DNA of 64,000 nucleotides from an uncultured Prevotellaceae bacterium. Lineage in GTDB: Bacteria > Bacteroidota > Bacteroidia > Bacteroidales > Bacteroidaceae. Position 1 is the stretch's first letter; the number at the start of each line of letters is the position of its first letter. The notes under the pieces were generated by a model, which worked only from the letters and a program-made list of their open reading frames with translations, made no database searches and was not told where the DNA came from. Positions 13,736 through 22,614 of the stretch are shown one piece after another. The DNA lies in the NCBI GenBank assembly GCA_902800185.1, contig CADCDK010000003.1, positions 1 to 64,000 on the forward strand. Direction: 5' to 3'. The position numbers and the translations under genes were made by a program.

Positions 13736-16117
13736 ATGAAACTGAACAAACTTTTTTCAATGCTCGGGCTGGCAGCAGCACTCGTGTGCATTCCGGCAAC
13801 GAGCATGGCATCCGCACCGGCCGACAAGCCCACTGCGGTCAAGAAACAGGTGGGCGACTTCACCATTGGCAAGGGCACATTCCTGCTCAACGGCAAGCCG
13901 TTCATCGTGAAAGCAGCCGAAGTACACTACCCCCGCATCCCGCGCGCCTACTGGGAGCACCGCATCCAGATGTGCAAGGCATTGGGTATGAACGCCGTGT
14001 GTATCTACATCTTCTGGAACATCCACGAGCAGCGCGAGGGCGAGTTCGACTTCACGGGCAATAACGACGTGGCAGAGTTCTGCCGCCTGGCACAGAAGAA
14101 CGGCATGTACGTCATCGTGCGCCCCGGTCCCTATGTCTGCGCCGAGTGGGAGATGGGTGGTCTGCCCTGGTGGTTGCTGAAGAAGAAGGACATCCGCCTG
14201 CGCGAGCAAGACCCCTACTTCATGGAAAGAGTGAAGATCTTCGAGCAGAAGGTGGGTGAGCAGCTGGCCGACCTGACCATCCAGAAGGGTGGTCCCATCA
14301 TCATGGTACAGGTGGAGAACGAGTATGGTTCGTATGGCGAGAACAAGCCCTACGTCAGCGAGATCCGCGACTGTCTGCGTGGCATCTATGGTGAGAAATT
14401 AGCTTTGTTCCAGTGCGACTGGTCTTCCAACTTTGAGAAGAACGGTCTCGATGACCTCGTTTGGACCATGAACTTCGGAACGGGTGCCAACATCGACAAC
14501 CAGTTCCGCCGACTCGGCGAGCTCCGTCCCGAGGCTCCGAAGATGTGCTCGGAGTTCTGGAGCGGTTGGTTCGACAAGTGGGGAGCCCGCCACGAGACCC
14601 GTCCCGCCAAGGATATGGTGGATGGTATGCAGGAAATGTTGGAGAAGGGCATCTCCTTCTCGCTCTACATGACCCACGGAGGAACATCATTCGGCCACTG
14701 GGCAGGTGCCAACAGCCCCGGCTTTGCACCCGACGTGACCTCCTACGACTACGATGCCCCCATCAACGAATATGGTCTGACAACCCCGAAGTTCTTCGAG
14801 CTGCGCAAGATGATGGAGAAGTACAACGACGGCAAGAAGATGCCTGCCGTGCCCAAGGCTCCTATGCCGATTATCACCGTGCCTAAGTTCGAGCTGAAGG
14901 AGTTCTGCCATCTTTGGACTTGCATTACCACCGAGATTGAAAGCCGTGAACTGAAAACCTTTGAGGAGCTTGACATGGGTTGGGGTTGCGCCTTCTACCG
15001 CACGCAGCTGCCCGAAATTCCCGCGAGGAGCGTGCTCACGCTCGAAGCCCACGACTACGCCCAGATATGGGTTGGCAACAAATTCATTGGCAAGATAGAC
15101 CGCGTGAAAAACGAAAAGAGCATCACGCTGCCGCCTGTCAAGAAGGGCGAACAGCTCACCGTTCTCGTGGAAGCCATGGGACGTATCAACTTCGGCCGGG
15201 CCATCAAGGACTTCAAGGGTCTGCCCGGCAACGCAGTGATAGAGGCGGAAATTGATGGCAACGAGGTGGCGTGGAATCTTAAGAATTGGCGCATACAGCC
15301 TATACCCGACAGCTACGATGCCTTTGCCCGCCAGGTAACGGTTACAGACATAAAAGATGTTATTGTGCCTGCAAATGGAAAGAACGCGCCGGGCTATTAC
15401 CGCGGCTACTTCACGCTGAAGAAGGTGGGCGACACCTTCCTGAACTTCGAGACATGGGGCAAGGGCCAGGTCTATGTGAACGGTCATGCGATGGGTCGCA
15501 TCTGGTCGATTGGTCCACAACAGACGTTGTACGTACCTGGCTGTTGGCTGAAGAAGGGCAAGAACGAGGTCATCGTGCTCGATGTTGTCGGCCCCAAGGA
15601 GGCTATTGTCTGGGGCCAGGCTGAGCCTGAGCTGAACAAGCTGCAGTTGGAGAAGAGCAACAAGCACAACAACATTGGCGACAAGCCCGACCTAAATAGC
15701 CAACAGCCAATAGCTAATGGCCAGTTTAAGGCTGGCAACGGATGGCAGACCGTGAAGTTCGCTGCTCCTGCCAAGGGTCGTTACCTCGCCATCGAGATGA
15801 GCTCCACCCAGAGCGGTAACGAGGTTGCCGCCATTGCCGAGCTCTACCTGCAGGGCACCGACGGCAAGCGCATTTCCCGTGAGCCATGGGTTGCCAAGTA
15901 TGCCGACTCAGAGGAAGAGAATGGCAACCACACCCTCGACAAGGTCTATGACCTGCAGGAATCCACCTATTGGCAGACGGTGAGGGGTGCTGGTTTCCCG
16001 CATCTGCTCGTCATCGACCTCGGTAGCGTGCAAACCGTCACGGCACTGGAGTACCTGCCCCGTGCTGAGCAAGGTGCGCCCGGTAGCGTGAAAGGCTATA
16101 GGGTTTTCCTTTATTAA
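13736..16117 (+). CDS. GH35 beta-galactosidase, secreted
   Basis: A 793-residue enzyme with a signal peptide (MKLNKLFSMLGLAAALVCIPATSMA). The GH35 barrel spans residues ~40-380. It has the acid/base in QVENEYGSYG (Glu196) and the nucleophile in MCSEFWSGWFDKWG (Glu273). Beta-sandwich domains follow (YYRGYFTLKKVGDTFLNFETWGKGQVYVNG), and the end is a discoidin/F5-8C-like module (~residue 680 on). GH35 enzymes remove terminal beta-linked galactose from side chains, here probably in the periplasm. The start at 13736 is set by the signal peptide and by the -7 box at 13697-13704. An in-frame low-complexity insert (NSQQPIANG) sits at 15693-15723 between the catalytic part and the discoidin module. 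Confidence 0.93.
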   Translation: MKLNKLFSMLGLAAALVCIPATSMASAPADKPTAVKKQVGDFTIGKGTFLLNGKPFIVKAAEVHYPRIPRAYWEHRIQMCKALGMNAVCIYIFWNIHEQREGEFDFTGNNDVAEFCRLAQKNGMYVIVRPGPYVCAEWEMGGLPWWLLKKKDIRLREQDPYFMERVKIFEQKVGEQLADLTIQKGGPIIMVQVENEYGSYGENKPYVSEIRDCLRGIYGEKLALFQCDWSSNFEKNGLDDLVWTMNFGTGANIDNQFRRLGELRPEAPKMCSEFWSGWFDKWGARHETRPAKDMVDGMQEMLEKGISFSLYMTHGGTSFGHWAGANSPGFAPDVTSYDYDAPINEYGLTTPKFFELRKMMEKYNDGKKMPAVPKAPMPIITVPKFELKEFCHLWTCITTEIESRELKTFEELDMGWGCAFYRTQLPEIPARSVLTLEAHDYAQIWVGNKFIGKIDRVKNEKSITLPPVKKGEQLTVLVEAMGRINFGRAIKDFKGLPGNAVIEAEIDGNEVAWNLKNWRIQPIPDSYDAFARQVTVTDIKDVIVPANGKNAPGYYRGYFTLKKVGDTFLNFETWGKGQVYVNGHAMGRIWSIGPQQTLYVPGCWLKKGKNEVIVLDVVGPKEAIVWGQAEPELNKLQLEKSNKHNNIGDKPDLNSQQPIANGQFKAGNGWQTVKFAAPAKGRYLAIEMSSTQSGNEVAAIAELYLQGTDGKRISREPWVAKYADSEEENGNHTLDKVYDLQESTYWQTVRGAGFPHLLVIDLGSVQTVTALEYLPRAEQGAPGSVKGYRVFLY

Positions 16118-16174
16118 GGTCATCCCTACCCTCACTCTTTTATCAAAAGTGAAGTTTTTGTGAAGTCAAAAACA

Positions 16175-16205
16175 ATTGTTGTTTACAAGAAAGTGCTTAT
16201 CTTTG
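16175..16205 (+). promoter_or_regulatory. Promoter of the MG2-protein operon
   Basis: ATTG at 16175-16178, a 19-base spacer and a perfect -7 box TATCTTTG (16198-16205). It lies 25 bases before the chosen ATG at 16230, which supports that start over the in-frame codon at 16176. Confidence 0.7.
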
Positions 16206-16229
16206 CATCGAAATCAAAAATATAGCATT

Positions 16230-19200
16230 ATGAAACGACAGTTGTTTTTGACTTTTTTCGTACTGATGACGGTCTTCGGTGTACAGGCACAGGAAGACTC
16301 CCTTCTCATCCAGTATCAGGCCAACTTCGACAGGTTCGCTCGTGAGAACCCACAGGAGCGCGTCTATCTGCACTTCGACAACACCTCTTATTATAAAGGA
16401 GAGCATATCTGGTATAAGGCCTATGTGGTGGAAGGGGCTTCGCTGCGTCCCAGCGACCTGAGCCGCGTGCTCTATGTGGAGTTGGTGAACCCCATCGGCA
16501 TTCCCGTGGAAACACAGAAGCTTGCCCTACGGGACGGACAGGTCAGCGGCTCGTTCCTTTTGAACGACACGCTGAACGCCGGTTTCTACGAGGTACGCGC
16601 CTATACGGCATGGATGCTGAACTTCACACCGGGCAACGGTCACGGATGGCAACGGCTCAACAGTCGTTCCTCACGCGAGTTCTACGGAAACCGCTTCATG
16701 CGCTACCTGCAAGGCAATGCCGGCATCTTCAGCAGGGTGTTCCCCGTGTATGAGCGGGTGAGCAACGGCGACTATACCACCAAGCGCATCCCCCTCCTGC
16801 CCAAGGCTACCGCCTCGCTCGTGGAGAAAGAGCGCGACAAGATACAGATCGACTTCTATCCCGAGGGCGGCAACATGGTGCGAGGTGTACCCACCCGTGT
16901 GGCATTCCAAGCCCACACCTCCGAGGGGCGCACGCTGAACGTGGAGGGAAAGCTCATGCGAGGCAACAAGCAGATCGGAACCTTCAAGACCGACTATGCC
17001 GGCAGGGGACTGTTCCAAGCAACCGCCGACTCCACCGACGAGCGCGAGGACGAGGTGCTGCGCGGGCTGAAGCTCTGCGTGAACTACGAAGGACACGACT
17101 ACACGTTCCGACTGCCCAAGTCCCACCGCCGTGGCTATGTGCTAAACGTGTTCAACACGGAGAAGACGCTCTCCGCCACCGTGGCACGCAACAACCAGAC
17201 CAAGGGTGAGCCCATGGGACTCAGCATCACCTGCCGAGGCAACACGCTCTACTACGACGTGCTGGACCTGCGACGACTGGAACGGGCGAATATCGTCATC
17301 GACAAGAGCTCGCTCATGACAGGTGTCAACATCTTCACCTTATATAATATAAGGGGGGAGGTCGTGGCACAGCGCGAGGTGTTTGTCAACAACCACGACA
17401 TGGACGGCTACCGGCTGCAGGTGACGCTGCCCGAAGACACCACGGTGGTATGTCCCTACGGGAAGATTGAGGTGGATTGCCAGATTGTAGATGGCAACGG
17501 ACAGCCCGTGGAGGAACGAAACCGCCTGTCGGTGGCAGTCACCGACGGACAGTATCGGGATGCCAACTATGCCGACTACAACGTACTTTCCTATCTCTTG
17601 CTCTCGTCAGAGGTGAAGGGATTCATCCCCCACCCCGAATATTACTTCGAGAAGGACGACCACGAGCATGCCGCGGCTCTCGACATGCTCCTGATGATAC
17701 AGGGATGGACACGGTACGACTTCGAGCGGATGATGAGCACGCAGGAGTGGAAGCCCCTGCTCGGCATAGAACAGGGACTAAACTTCCGTGGGCAAATCGC
17801 CGATGACAACGGCTACTACGAGCGGGCACAGTGGAGCATGCTGAAGGAGCCTATACACGTCTATACCGAACTGCAAAGTCCCCAGTATGGCGTACTCACA
17901 CAAGACATCAAAACCGACTCGGCAGGACGCTTCCATATCAACTACGCCCCCTTCTATGGAAAGGTGCGCATGTACTTCACGCTCAACAAGGACTCGGCAG
18001 AAGTCATTGGCGAGAAACAGGCCGGTGTAGCCGGACATCTCTTCGACCCCCTCACCTACAAGCGACCGGCGTTCCTCGTCGGCAAGCGACTGATCCCCCT
18101 GAACCCCTATTCGCCACTGCCCCGCAACTTCGACTACTATGAGACGATGGCACTCGATGAGCCCATCGACAAGAATATCTTCCGCACCGGCTTCATAACG
18201 ACAATCGACGACGATGAGACGCCGTTCATGTATGACCGCTACTCCAAGACCTTCCGCATCAAGGAGGTGACCAAGACGAAACGGCGCAACTGGTCGGACT
18301 TCCGAGAGGTGAAGCCCGTGGCGGTGCTCGATGTTTCCGAGCTGATGACCTACCTGTCCAACATCTTCGGCGACGTGCAGGACTTCCATTATTTCGGCTT
18401 CCATAGCGGTGACATCGACCATTTTGGAAGCGACACCCGCCTGAGCATGGGCGGAGGTTCATGGGGAGGCATCAACTTCAACGACGGCGGTTTCACCATC
18501 AACGGACAGATCGGTGCCGTGACCGACGGACATGAGCCGCGCAGGTACACCCCCAATGACAGTGACAACTACAACCACATTTTTGCGGGCATGGGGAATG
18601 ACAATCCCACCTCGAGCACCGGGCGCAGCTTCCGTCTGGACTTCCAAGCCAACCCCTTCAGGAACTACGACCGCCTGCTCATGCTCTTGGGCATCGACGG
18701 CATGAAGCATGAGTTCGTCAATCCCGCCGAGGTGGGCGGGGAACCCATCTACCGACATCCCGACATCTACGGCAAGAAAGAGAACCTGCCCACCGGCATG
18801 AAGTTCTTCCCTGCCGACATCAACTTCCGACGACTCAAACTCTATGCCGACGTGAGCGACCGACGACTGATCCATCAGCGCGGACGCTACAACGAGGTGC
18901 TCTACGCATACGACCCGCAGTCCACCACCAACGATGACCACCCGCTGACCAGCATCCTCGCCTTTGAGACCGATAGCCTCTGGGACGACGGAGTGCCCGA
19001 GCCCGAGTTCTACGGGTTCCGTATCAACTTCCAGGGATTCAGTGAGCCCGACGAGTTCTATCGAGTAGATTATAGCCAACAGCCGCTGCCCGAGCAGGGC
19101 GACTACCGTCGCACGGTGTACTGGAACCCCAATCTGCGCACGAATGAGCACGGACATGCCCGCTTCTCGTTCTATAACAACGGGTTCAGTCGGCAACTGA

Positions 19201-19253
19201 CGGTCTCGGCGGAGGGCATGAGCAAGGGGGGAAAGGCGATTATACAAGAATGA
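16230..19253 (+). CDS. MG2-domain (alpha-2-macroglobulin-like) envelope protein
   Basis: A 1007-residue protein with signal peptide MKRQLFLTFFVLMTVFGVQAQ. The first mature segment, ENPQERVYLHFDNTSYYKGEHIWYKAYVV, is the typical MG2 macroglobulin domain start. Further beta-sandwich domains follow (DKIQIDFYPEGGNMVRGVPTRVAFQ near residue 220, and YGKIEVDCQIVDGNGQPVEERNRLSVAVTD near residue 410). There is no thioester motif (CxEQ), so this is not a classical trapping macroglobulin. Such proteins are common in Bacteroidales and often sit next to CarboxypepD-reg proteins, as here; their role at the outer membrane is not established. It leads a probable operon of three envelope genes: the next start is 32 bases downstream, across a short degenerate repeat. 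Confidence 0.75.
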   Translation: MKRQLFLTFFVLMTVFGVQAQEDSLLIQYQANFDRFARENPQERVYLHFDNTSYYKGEHIWYKAYVVEGASLRPSDLSRVLYVELVNPIGIPVETQKLALRDGQVSGSFLLNDTLNAGFYEVRAYTAWMLNFTPGNGHGWQRLNSRSSREFYGNRFMRYLQGNAGIFSRVFPVYERVSNGDYTTKRIPLLPKATASLVEKERDKIQIDFYPEGGNMVRGVPTRVAFQAHTSEGRTLNVEGKLMRGNKQIGTFKTDYAGRGLFQATADSTDEREDEVLRGLKLCVNYEGHDYTFRLPKSHRRGYVLNVFNTEKTLSATVARNNQTKGEPMGLSITCRGNTLYYDVLDLRRLERANIVIDKSSLMTGVNIFTLYNIRGEVVAQREVFVNNHDMDGYRLQVTLPEDTTVVCPYGKIEVDCQIVDGNGQPVEERNRLSVAVTDGQYRDANYADYNVLSYLLLSSEVKGFIPHPEYYFEKDDHEHAAALDMLLMIQGWTRYDFERMMSTQEWKPLLGIEQGLNFRGQIADDNGYYERAQWSMLKEPIHVYTELQSPQYGVLTQDIKTDSAGRFHINYAPFYGKVRMYFTLNKDSAEVIGEKQAGVAGHLFDPLTYKRPAFLVGKRLIPLNPYSPLPRNFDYYETMALDEPIDKNIFRTGFITTIDDDETPFMYDRYSKTFRIKEVTKTKRRNWSDFREVKPVAVLDVSELMTYLSNIFGDVQDFHYFGFHSGDIDHFGSDTRLSMGGGSWGGINFNDGGFTINGQIGAVTDGHEPRRYTPNDSDNYNHIFAGMGNDNPTSSTGRSFRLDFQANPFRNYDRLLMLLGIDGMKHEFVNPAEVGGEPIYRHPDIYGKKENLPTGMKFFPADINFRRLKLYADVSDRRLIHQRGRYNEVLYAYDPQSTTNDDHPLTSILAFETDSLWDDGVPEPEFYGFRINFQGFSEPDEFYRVDYSQQPLPEQGDYRRTVYWNPNLRTNEHGHARFSFYNNGFSRQLTVSAEGMSKGGKAIIQE

Positions 19254-19287
19254 GAAATGAGGAATGAAAAATGAGAAGTGAGGAATG
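19249..19287 (+). repeat. Short degenerate repeat between genes
   Basis: About four imperfect copies of gaatgagraatgagga-like sequence fill the gap between two genes of the operon and carry the ribosome-binding GAGG of the second. The same kind of purine-rich repetition is found inside several coding regions of this window. Confidence 0.6.
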
Positions 19288-19920
19288 ATGTTTCGTAAGC
19301 TGATTATAGAGCAAGCTGCCAGAGTGCTCATTGGGATGATGACGGTACTGATTGTGGCATGCGTTTCCCCATCGGAAAGACGGGGGAACAGCCTCGCCAT
19401 GTCGGTAGAGACATCCTATGCGCAGGAGCGACAGGAGAAGCACGACATCATGCCACCCCTCGACAACGCAAGCACCAACCTCCGGGAGGTGAACGGCATA
19501 GAACAGCTCACGGACATGGAACCGATGGAATCGCAGGTTTTGAACTCTCCCAAGGAGGGAAACGTCTATTGGCAAGCGCGCATGAACGACTCGTGCGACG
19601 TGAACCTACGGCTTGAATTTGAGAACCCCGGAGGCGGTGAGCCGGCGGTCGTGCGACTGAATGCCGCCTACGTCTCCCGCCGTAACCGCATCGACCGCCA
19701 CCGCATACAATGTGAACAACTGAAATGCGTATTTGAGGGCAATGCCCCGCTCAGCTTCTCGTTCTCAACGGAGTTTGAGTATTTGGGCGTGAGCTACCGA
19801 GTGCGCGGACACTTCACCGCCGGCGACGAGAACAGCGGACATAGCAGTGTGCAGTGCGTACCGCTGACACTGAGCCGCGAGAGCCTGCAAGAAGGAGAAT
19901 ATGGAGATATAGCAAGATAA
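19285..19920 (+). CDS. Putative lipoprotein of the MG2 operon
   Basis: A 211-residue protein. After a basic start, a hydrophobic segment ends in a lipobox (VLIGMMTVLIVAC, Cys near residue 26), so it is probably a lipoprotein. The mature part includes NVYWQARMNDSCDVNLRLEFENPGGGEPAVVRLNAAYVSRR and EYLGVSYRVRGHFT, which read as beta-rich. I do not recognise the family. A second ATG at 19288 is equally possible. The stop is followed by one base and the next ATG (19922), so the two are translationally coupled and probably act together. Confidence 0.65.
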   Translation: MMFRKLIIEQAARVLIGMMTVLIVACVSPSERRGNSLAMSVETSYAQERQEKHDIMPPLDNASTNLREVNGIEQLTDMEPMESQVLNSPKEGNVYWQARMNDSCDVNLRLEFENPGGGEPAVVRLNAAYVSRRNRIDRHRIQCEQLKCVFEGNAPLSFSFSTEFEYLGVSYRVRGHFTAGDENSGHSSVQCVPLTLSRESLQEGEYGDIAR

Positions 19921-19921
19921 T

Positions 19922-21184
19922 ATGAAGGTCATCAAACTTTTATTGAGTTGTCTGCTGCTCCCTTGTATCGTCCTGGGACAAGAGGCAGAACAGGAACCCA
20001 TAGATTCCATACGCCAGATGGAGGCAACCATCGTGAACGCAAAGACAAGGGAGCCGTTAGGGTTTGCCACCATCTACGTGAACCCCTATCTCAGCACGAT
20101 TGCCAACGAGGTGGGGGGATTCTCACTCTCTGCCCATGTAGCCGACACGCTCCATATCTCCTATGTGGGCTTCAAACCGATACACATCCCAGTCGCTCAG
20201 GTGGACTCGATTATCCCGATGGAACCGGGCGGAAGAGTTCTTGCCGAAGTGGTTGTCTATTCGCCCGACGCCATCATCGGCAGGGCATTGTCACGTCTGC
20301 GCAAGGAGCATCGCTTCCATTCCAAGCACCGGGCGGACTTCTTCTTCCGACAGCTACAACGTACCAACCATCGTTGCAGCAGTCTGCAAGAGGCGTTCCT
20401 GTCGGCACGGTCGGCCTTCTCCGTCAAAGACATGTCGCTCATTACCGGACGCTACCTTGCCCATCACGAAAGGCTCAACAACCCGATGAACGCCTATCGG
20501 CTCACGCAGCCCGAGGTGTATAGCAAAGACAAGAAGAACGCGCAGATGGCACCCATCAGCAAATGGCATCGCGCCTATTACAACAGCACCTCGACCACCA
20601 TCACCGATGGCGAGCGCGAGTTCTACGTCGTACACTTCTCGCCACGCGACACCAATGCCGTCGCGGTGGAAGCCGATGTCTATATCGATGCCCGGACATT
20701 CCAAATCGTCCGATATACAGGGCATTTCCGCAACTGGTTTGTCAGGTATTCGAAAAAGACAGACGGTGAGGAGCAGGAAGAACCCGTGCAAGTGAATACG
20801 GATGACGCACTGTCCCAGCTTCTCTATCAAACCGCCTACAAGAGACGCCAGCTCGTGCGCATCCCCATGAAGTACACCTTCGACCTGTTCTATCAGGACG
20901 ACCAGAAGTTCCTGGAGGTGAAGACGGTGAACTTCCACACCTCGTTCCGCATGGAGGACAAGCCGAGCGAGGTACGGGGCAGCCTCATCAATGTAGGCAA
21001 GTTCCTGCGGGGAGCATACGGTGAGCCCCTCGGCCTACAAGGAAACCTGCGCAGAGAGATCAAGGAACGGGGCTACGACAGCAAATTCTGGAAAGAAAAC
21101 GAGATCATCAAGCGCACACCCCTGGAGGAAGAGGCTCTCGACATCTTTGAGCGGGAGAACCTGGAAGGGGAGTACGAAGAATAA
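19922..21184 (+). CDS. CarboxypepD-reg-like envelope protein
   Basis: A 420-residue protein with signal peptide MKVIKLLLSCLLLPCIVLGQ. Residues ~34-110 (ATIVNAKTREPLGFATIYVNPYLSTIANEVGGFSLSA, then DTLHISYVGFKP) are a carboxypeptidase-D regulatory-like beta-sandwich, the module found at the front of TonB-dependent receptors. There is no plug or barrel. The rest (HRADFFFRQLQRTN..., YVDIDARTFQIVRYTG-like strand) resembles stand-alone periplasmic or surface proteins of the DUF5686 kind, but without its long barrel. It ends with an acidic tail (ENLEGEYEE). It completes the three-gene envelope set with the MG2 protein and the lipoprotein. Confidence 0.7.
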   Translation: MKVIKLLLSCLLLPCIVLGQEAEQEPIDSIRQMEATIVNAKTREPLGFATIYVNPYLSTIANEVGGFSLSAHVADTLHISYVGFKPIHIPVAQVDSIIPMEPGGRVLAEVVVYSPDAIIGRALSRLRKEHRFHSKHRADFFFRQLQRTNHRCSSLQEAFLSARSAFSVKDMSLITGRYLAHHERLNNPMNAYRLTQPEVYSKDKKNAQMAPISKWHRAYYNSTSTTITDGEREFYVVHFSPRDTNAVAVEADVYIDARTFQIVRYTGHFRNWFVRYSKKTDGEEQEEPVQVNTDDALSQLLYQTAYKRRQLVRIPMKYTFDLFYQDDQKFLEVKTVNFHTSFRMEDKPSEVRGSLINVGKFLRGAYGEPLGLQGNLRREIKERGYDSKFWKENEIIKRTPLEEEALDIFERENLEGEYEE

Positions 21185-21222
21185 CAACATATCAAAGCAT
21201 CAACAACAATAAAACAACCAAT

Positions 21223-22533
21223 ATGACAATGTCTTACAACAAAGGATTTCTCTATTTCATCTGTGCCGTCTCCGCCATGGGTGGACTGCTCTTCGGCTAT
21301 GACTGGGTGGTTATCGGTGGTGCCAAACCTTTCTACGAGCTGTACTTCGGAATCAGTTCGAGTCCCGTGATGCAAGGCGTGGCGATGAGCACCGCCCTCG
21401 TGGGATGCCTGATTGGAGCGATGGTGGCAGGAGCCGCTGCCGACCGATGGGGCCGCAAGGTCTTGTTGACCGTCTCTGCCATCCTGTTCACGACAAGTGC
21501 CATCGGCACCGGACTGTTCAACGACTTCACCTTATTTAATATTGCCCGCTTCGTAGGAGGCGTAGGCATTGGCGTCGCCTCCGCACTCGCCCCGATGTAT
21601 ATTGCCGAGGTGAGCCCGTCGGAGATCCGTGGTCGGATGGTGTCCCTCAACCAGATGACCATTGTGCTGGGCATCCTGGGCGCACAGATTGTCAACATGC
21701 TACTGGCACGAGACACCAGCGTGGCAACGGAACAGGCGTGGAACGTGGAATGGGGCTGGCGATGGATGTTCTGGGCAGAGACCCTACCCGCAGCACTGTT
21801 TCTCGTCATGAGCTTCTTCATTCCGGAGAGTCCCGTCTTTCTGGCGATGAAGAAGCAAGCAGCCTCTCAGACATCCGAAGCCAGCTCCCCGCAAAGGAAA
21901 AGCGAGGGCTTGAGCGTGTTGGCTCCATACCGCCGCGTGCTTGTGCTCGGACTTGTCATCGCCGTGTTCCAACAGTGGTGTGGCACGAATGTCATCTTCA
22001 ACTACGCACAGGAGATCTTTGTCGGTGCGGGATTCGATGTGGACAGCATGTTCATCAACATTGTCATCACGGGTATCGCCAACGTCATCTTCACCTTCGT
22101 GGCCCTCTACACCATTGAGAAGTGGGGGCGCCGCACGCTGATGCTGATTGGCGCAGGTGGTCTGGGACTGATCTACCTGATCTTGGGCACCTGCTACTTC
22201 ATGGGGCTAACAGGTTTCGCCATGGTGGCACTGGTGGTCGCCGCCATTTCGGTCTATGCCATGACATTGGGCCCCGTCACCTGGACGTTGCTGGCAGAAA
22301 TCTTCCCCCATCGGGTGCGTGGCGTGGCGATGGCTACCTGTACGTTTGCGCTCTGGGTGGGCTGCTGCACGCTGACCTTCTCGTTCCCCTCGATGAACGC
22401 GGCATTGGGCAGTAGCGGCACGTTCTGGATCTATAGCTGTATCTGCTTCTCCGCCTTCATCTTCCTGTTCAGGAACTGTCCTGAGACGAAAGGAAAGAGC
22501 TTGGAGGAACTGGAACAAGAACTGGCCAAGTGA
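21223..22533 (+). CDS. MFS sugar transporter, sugar porter family
   Basis: A 436-residue protein with about 12 membrane segments. It shows the sugar-porter motifs: GGLLFGYDWVVIGGA in TM1, AADRWGRKVLL after TM2, RFVGGVGIGVASALAPMYIAEVSPSEIRGRMVSLNQ in TM4-5, PESPVFL before the central loop and EKWGRRTLM later. The family (XylE/GalP type) moves monosaccharides, usually with protons, across the inner membrane. The substrate cannot be read from sequence; nearby galactosidases and an arabinofuranosidase make galactose, arabinose or a related sugar plausible. The central loop carries a low-complexity stretch (KKQAASQTSEASSPQRKSEG). A second start at 21229 is possible. It lies 38 bases after the envelope operon and 81 before the DUF5107 gene, probably one transcript. 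Confidence 0.92.
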   Translation: MTMSYNKGFLYFICAVSAMGGLLFGYDWVVIGGAKPFYELYFGISSSPVMQGVAMSTALVGCLIGAMVAGAAADRWGRKVLLTVSAILFTTSAIGTGLFNDFTLFNIARFVGGVGIGVASALAPMYIAEVSPSEIRGRMVSLNQMTIVLGILGAQIVNMLLARDTSVATEQAWNVEWGWRWMFWAETLPAALFLVMSFFIPESPVFLAMKKQAASQTSEASSPQRKSEGLSVLAPYRRVLVLGLVIAVFQQWCGTNVIFNYAQEIFVGAGFDVDSMFINIVITGIANVIFTFVALYTIEKWGRRTLMLIGAGGLGLIYLILGTCYFMGLTGFAMVALVVAAISVYAMTLGPVTWTLLAEIFPHRVRGVAMATCTFALWVGCCTLTFSFPSMNAALGSSGTFWIYSCICFSAFIFLFRNCPETKGKSLEELEQELAK

Positions 22534-22614
22534 TTTTTTCTAAACTTTTCGAGAATAAAATACAAAAACAAACGTTTCATAGTATAAGTACTAAAACAAA
22601 CAAAAACTGCAAAC

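Noticed and set aside
16230..19253. Functional alpha-2-macroglobulin with thioester trap
   Set aside because: No thioester CxEQ motif and too short for a full macroglobulin; only MG2-like domains are visible.
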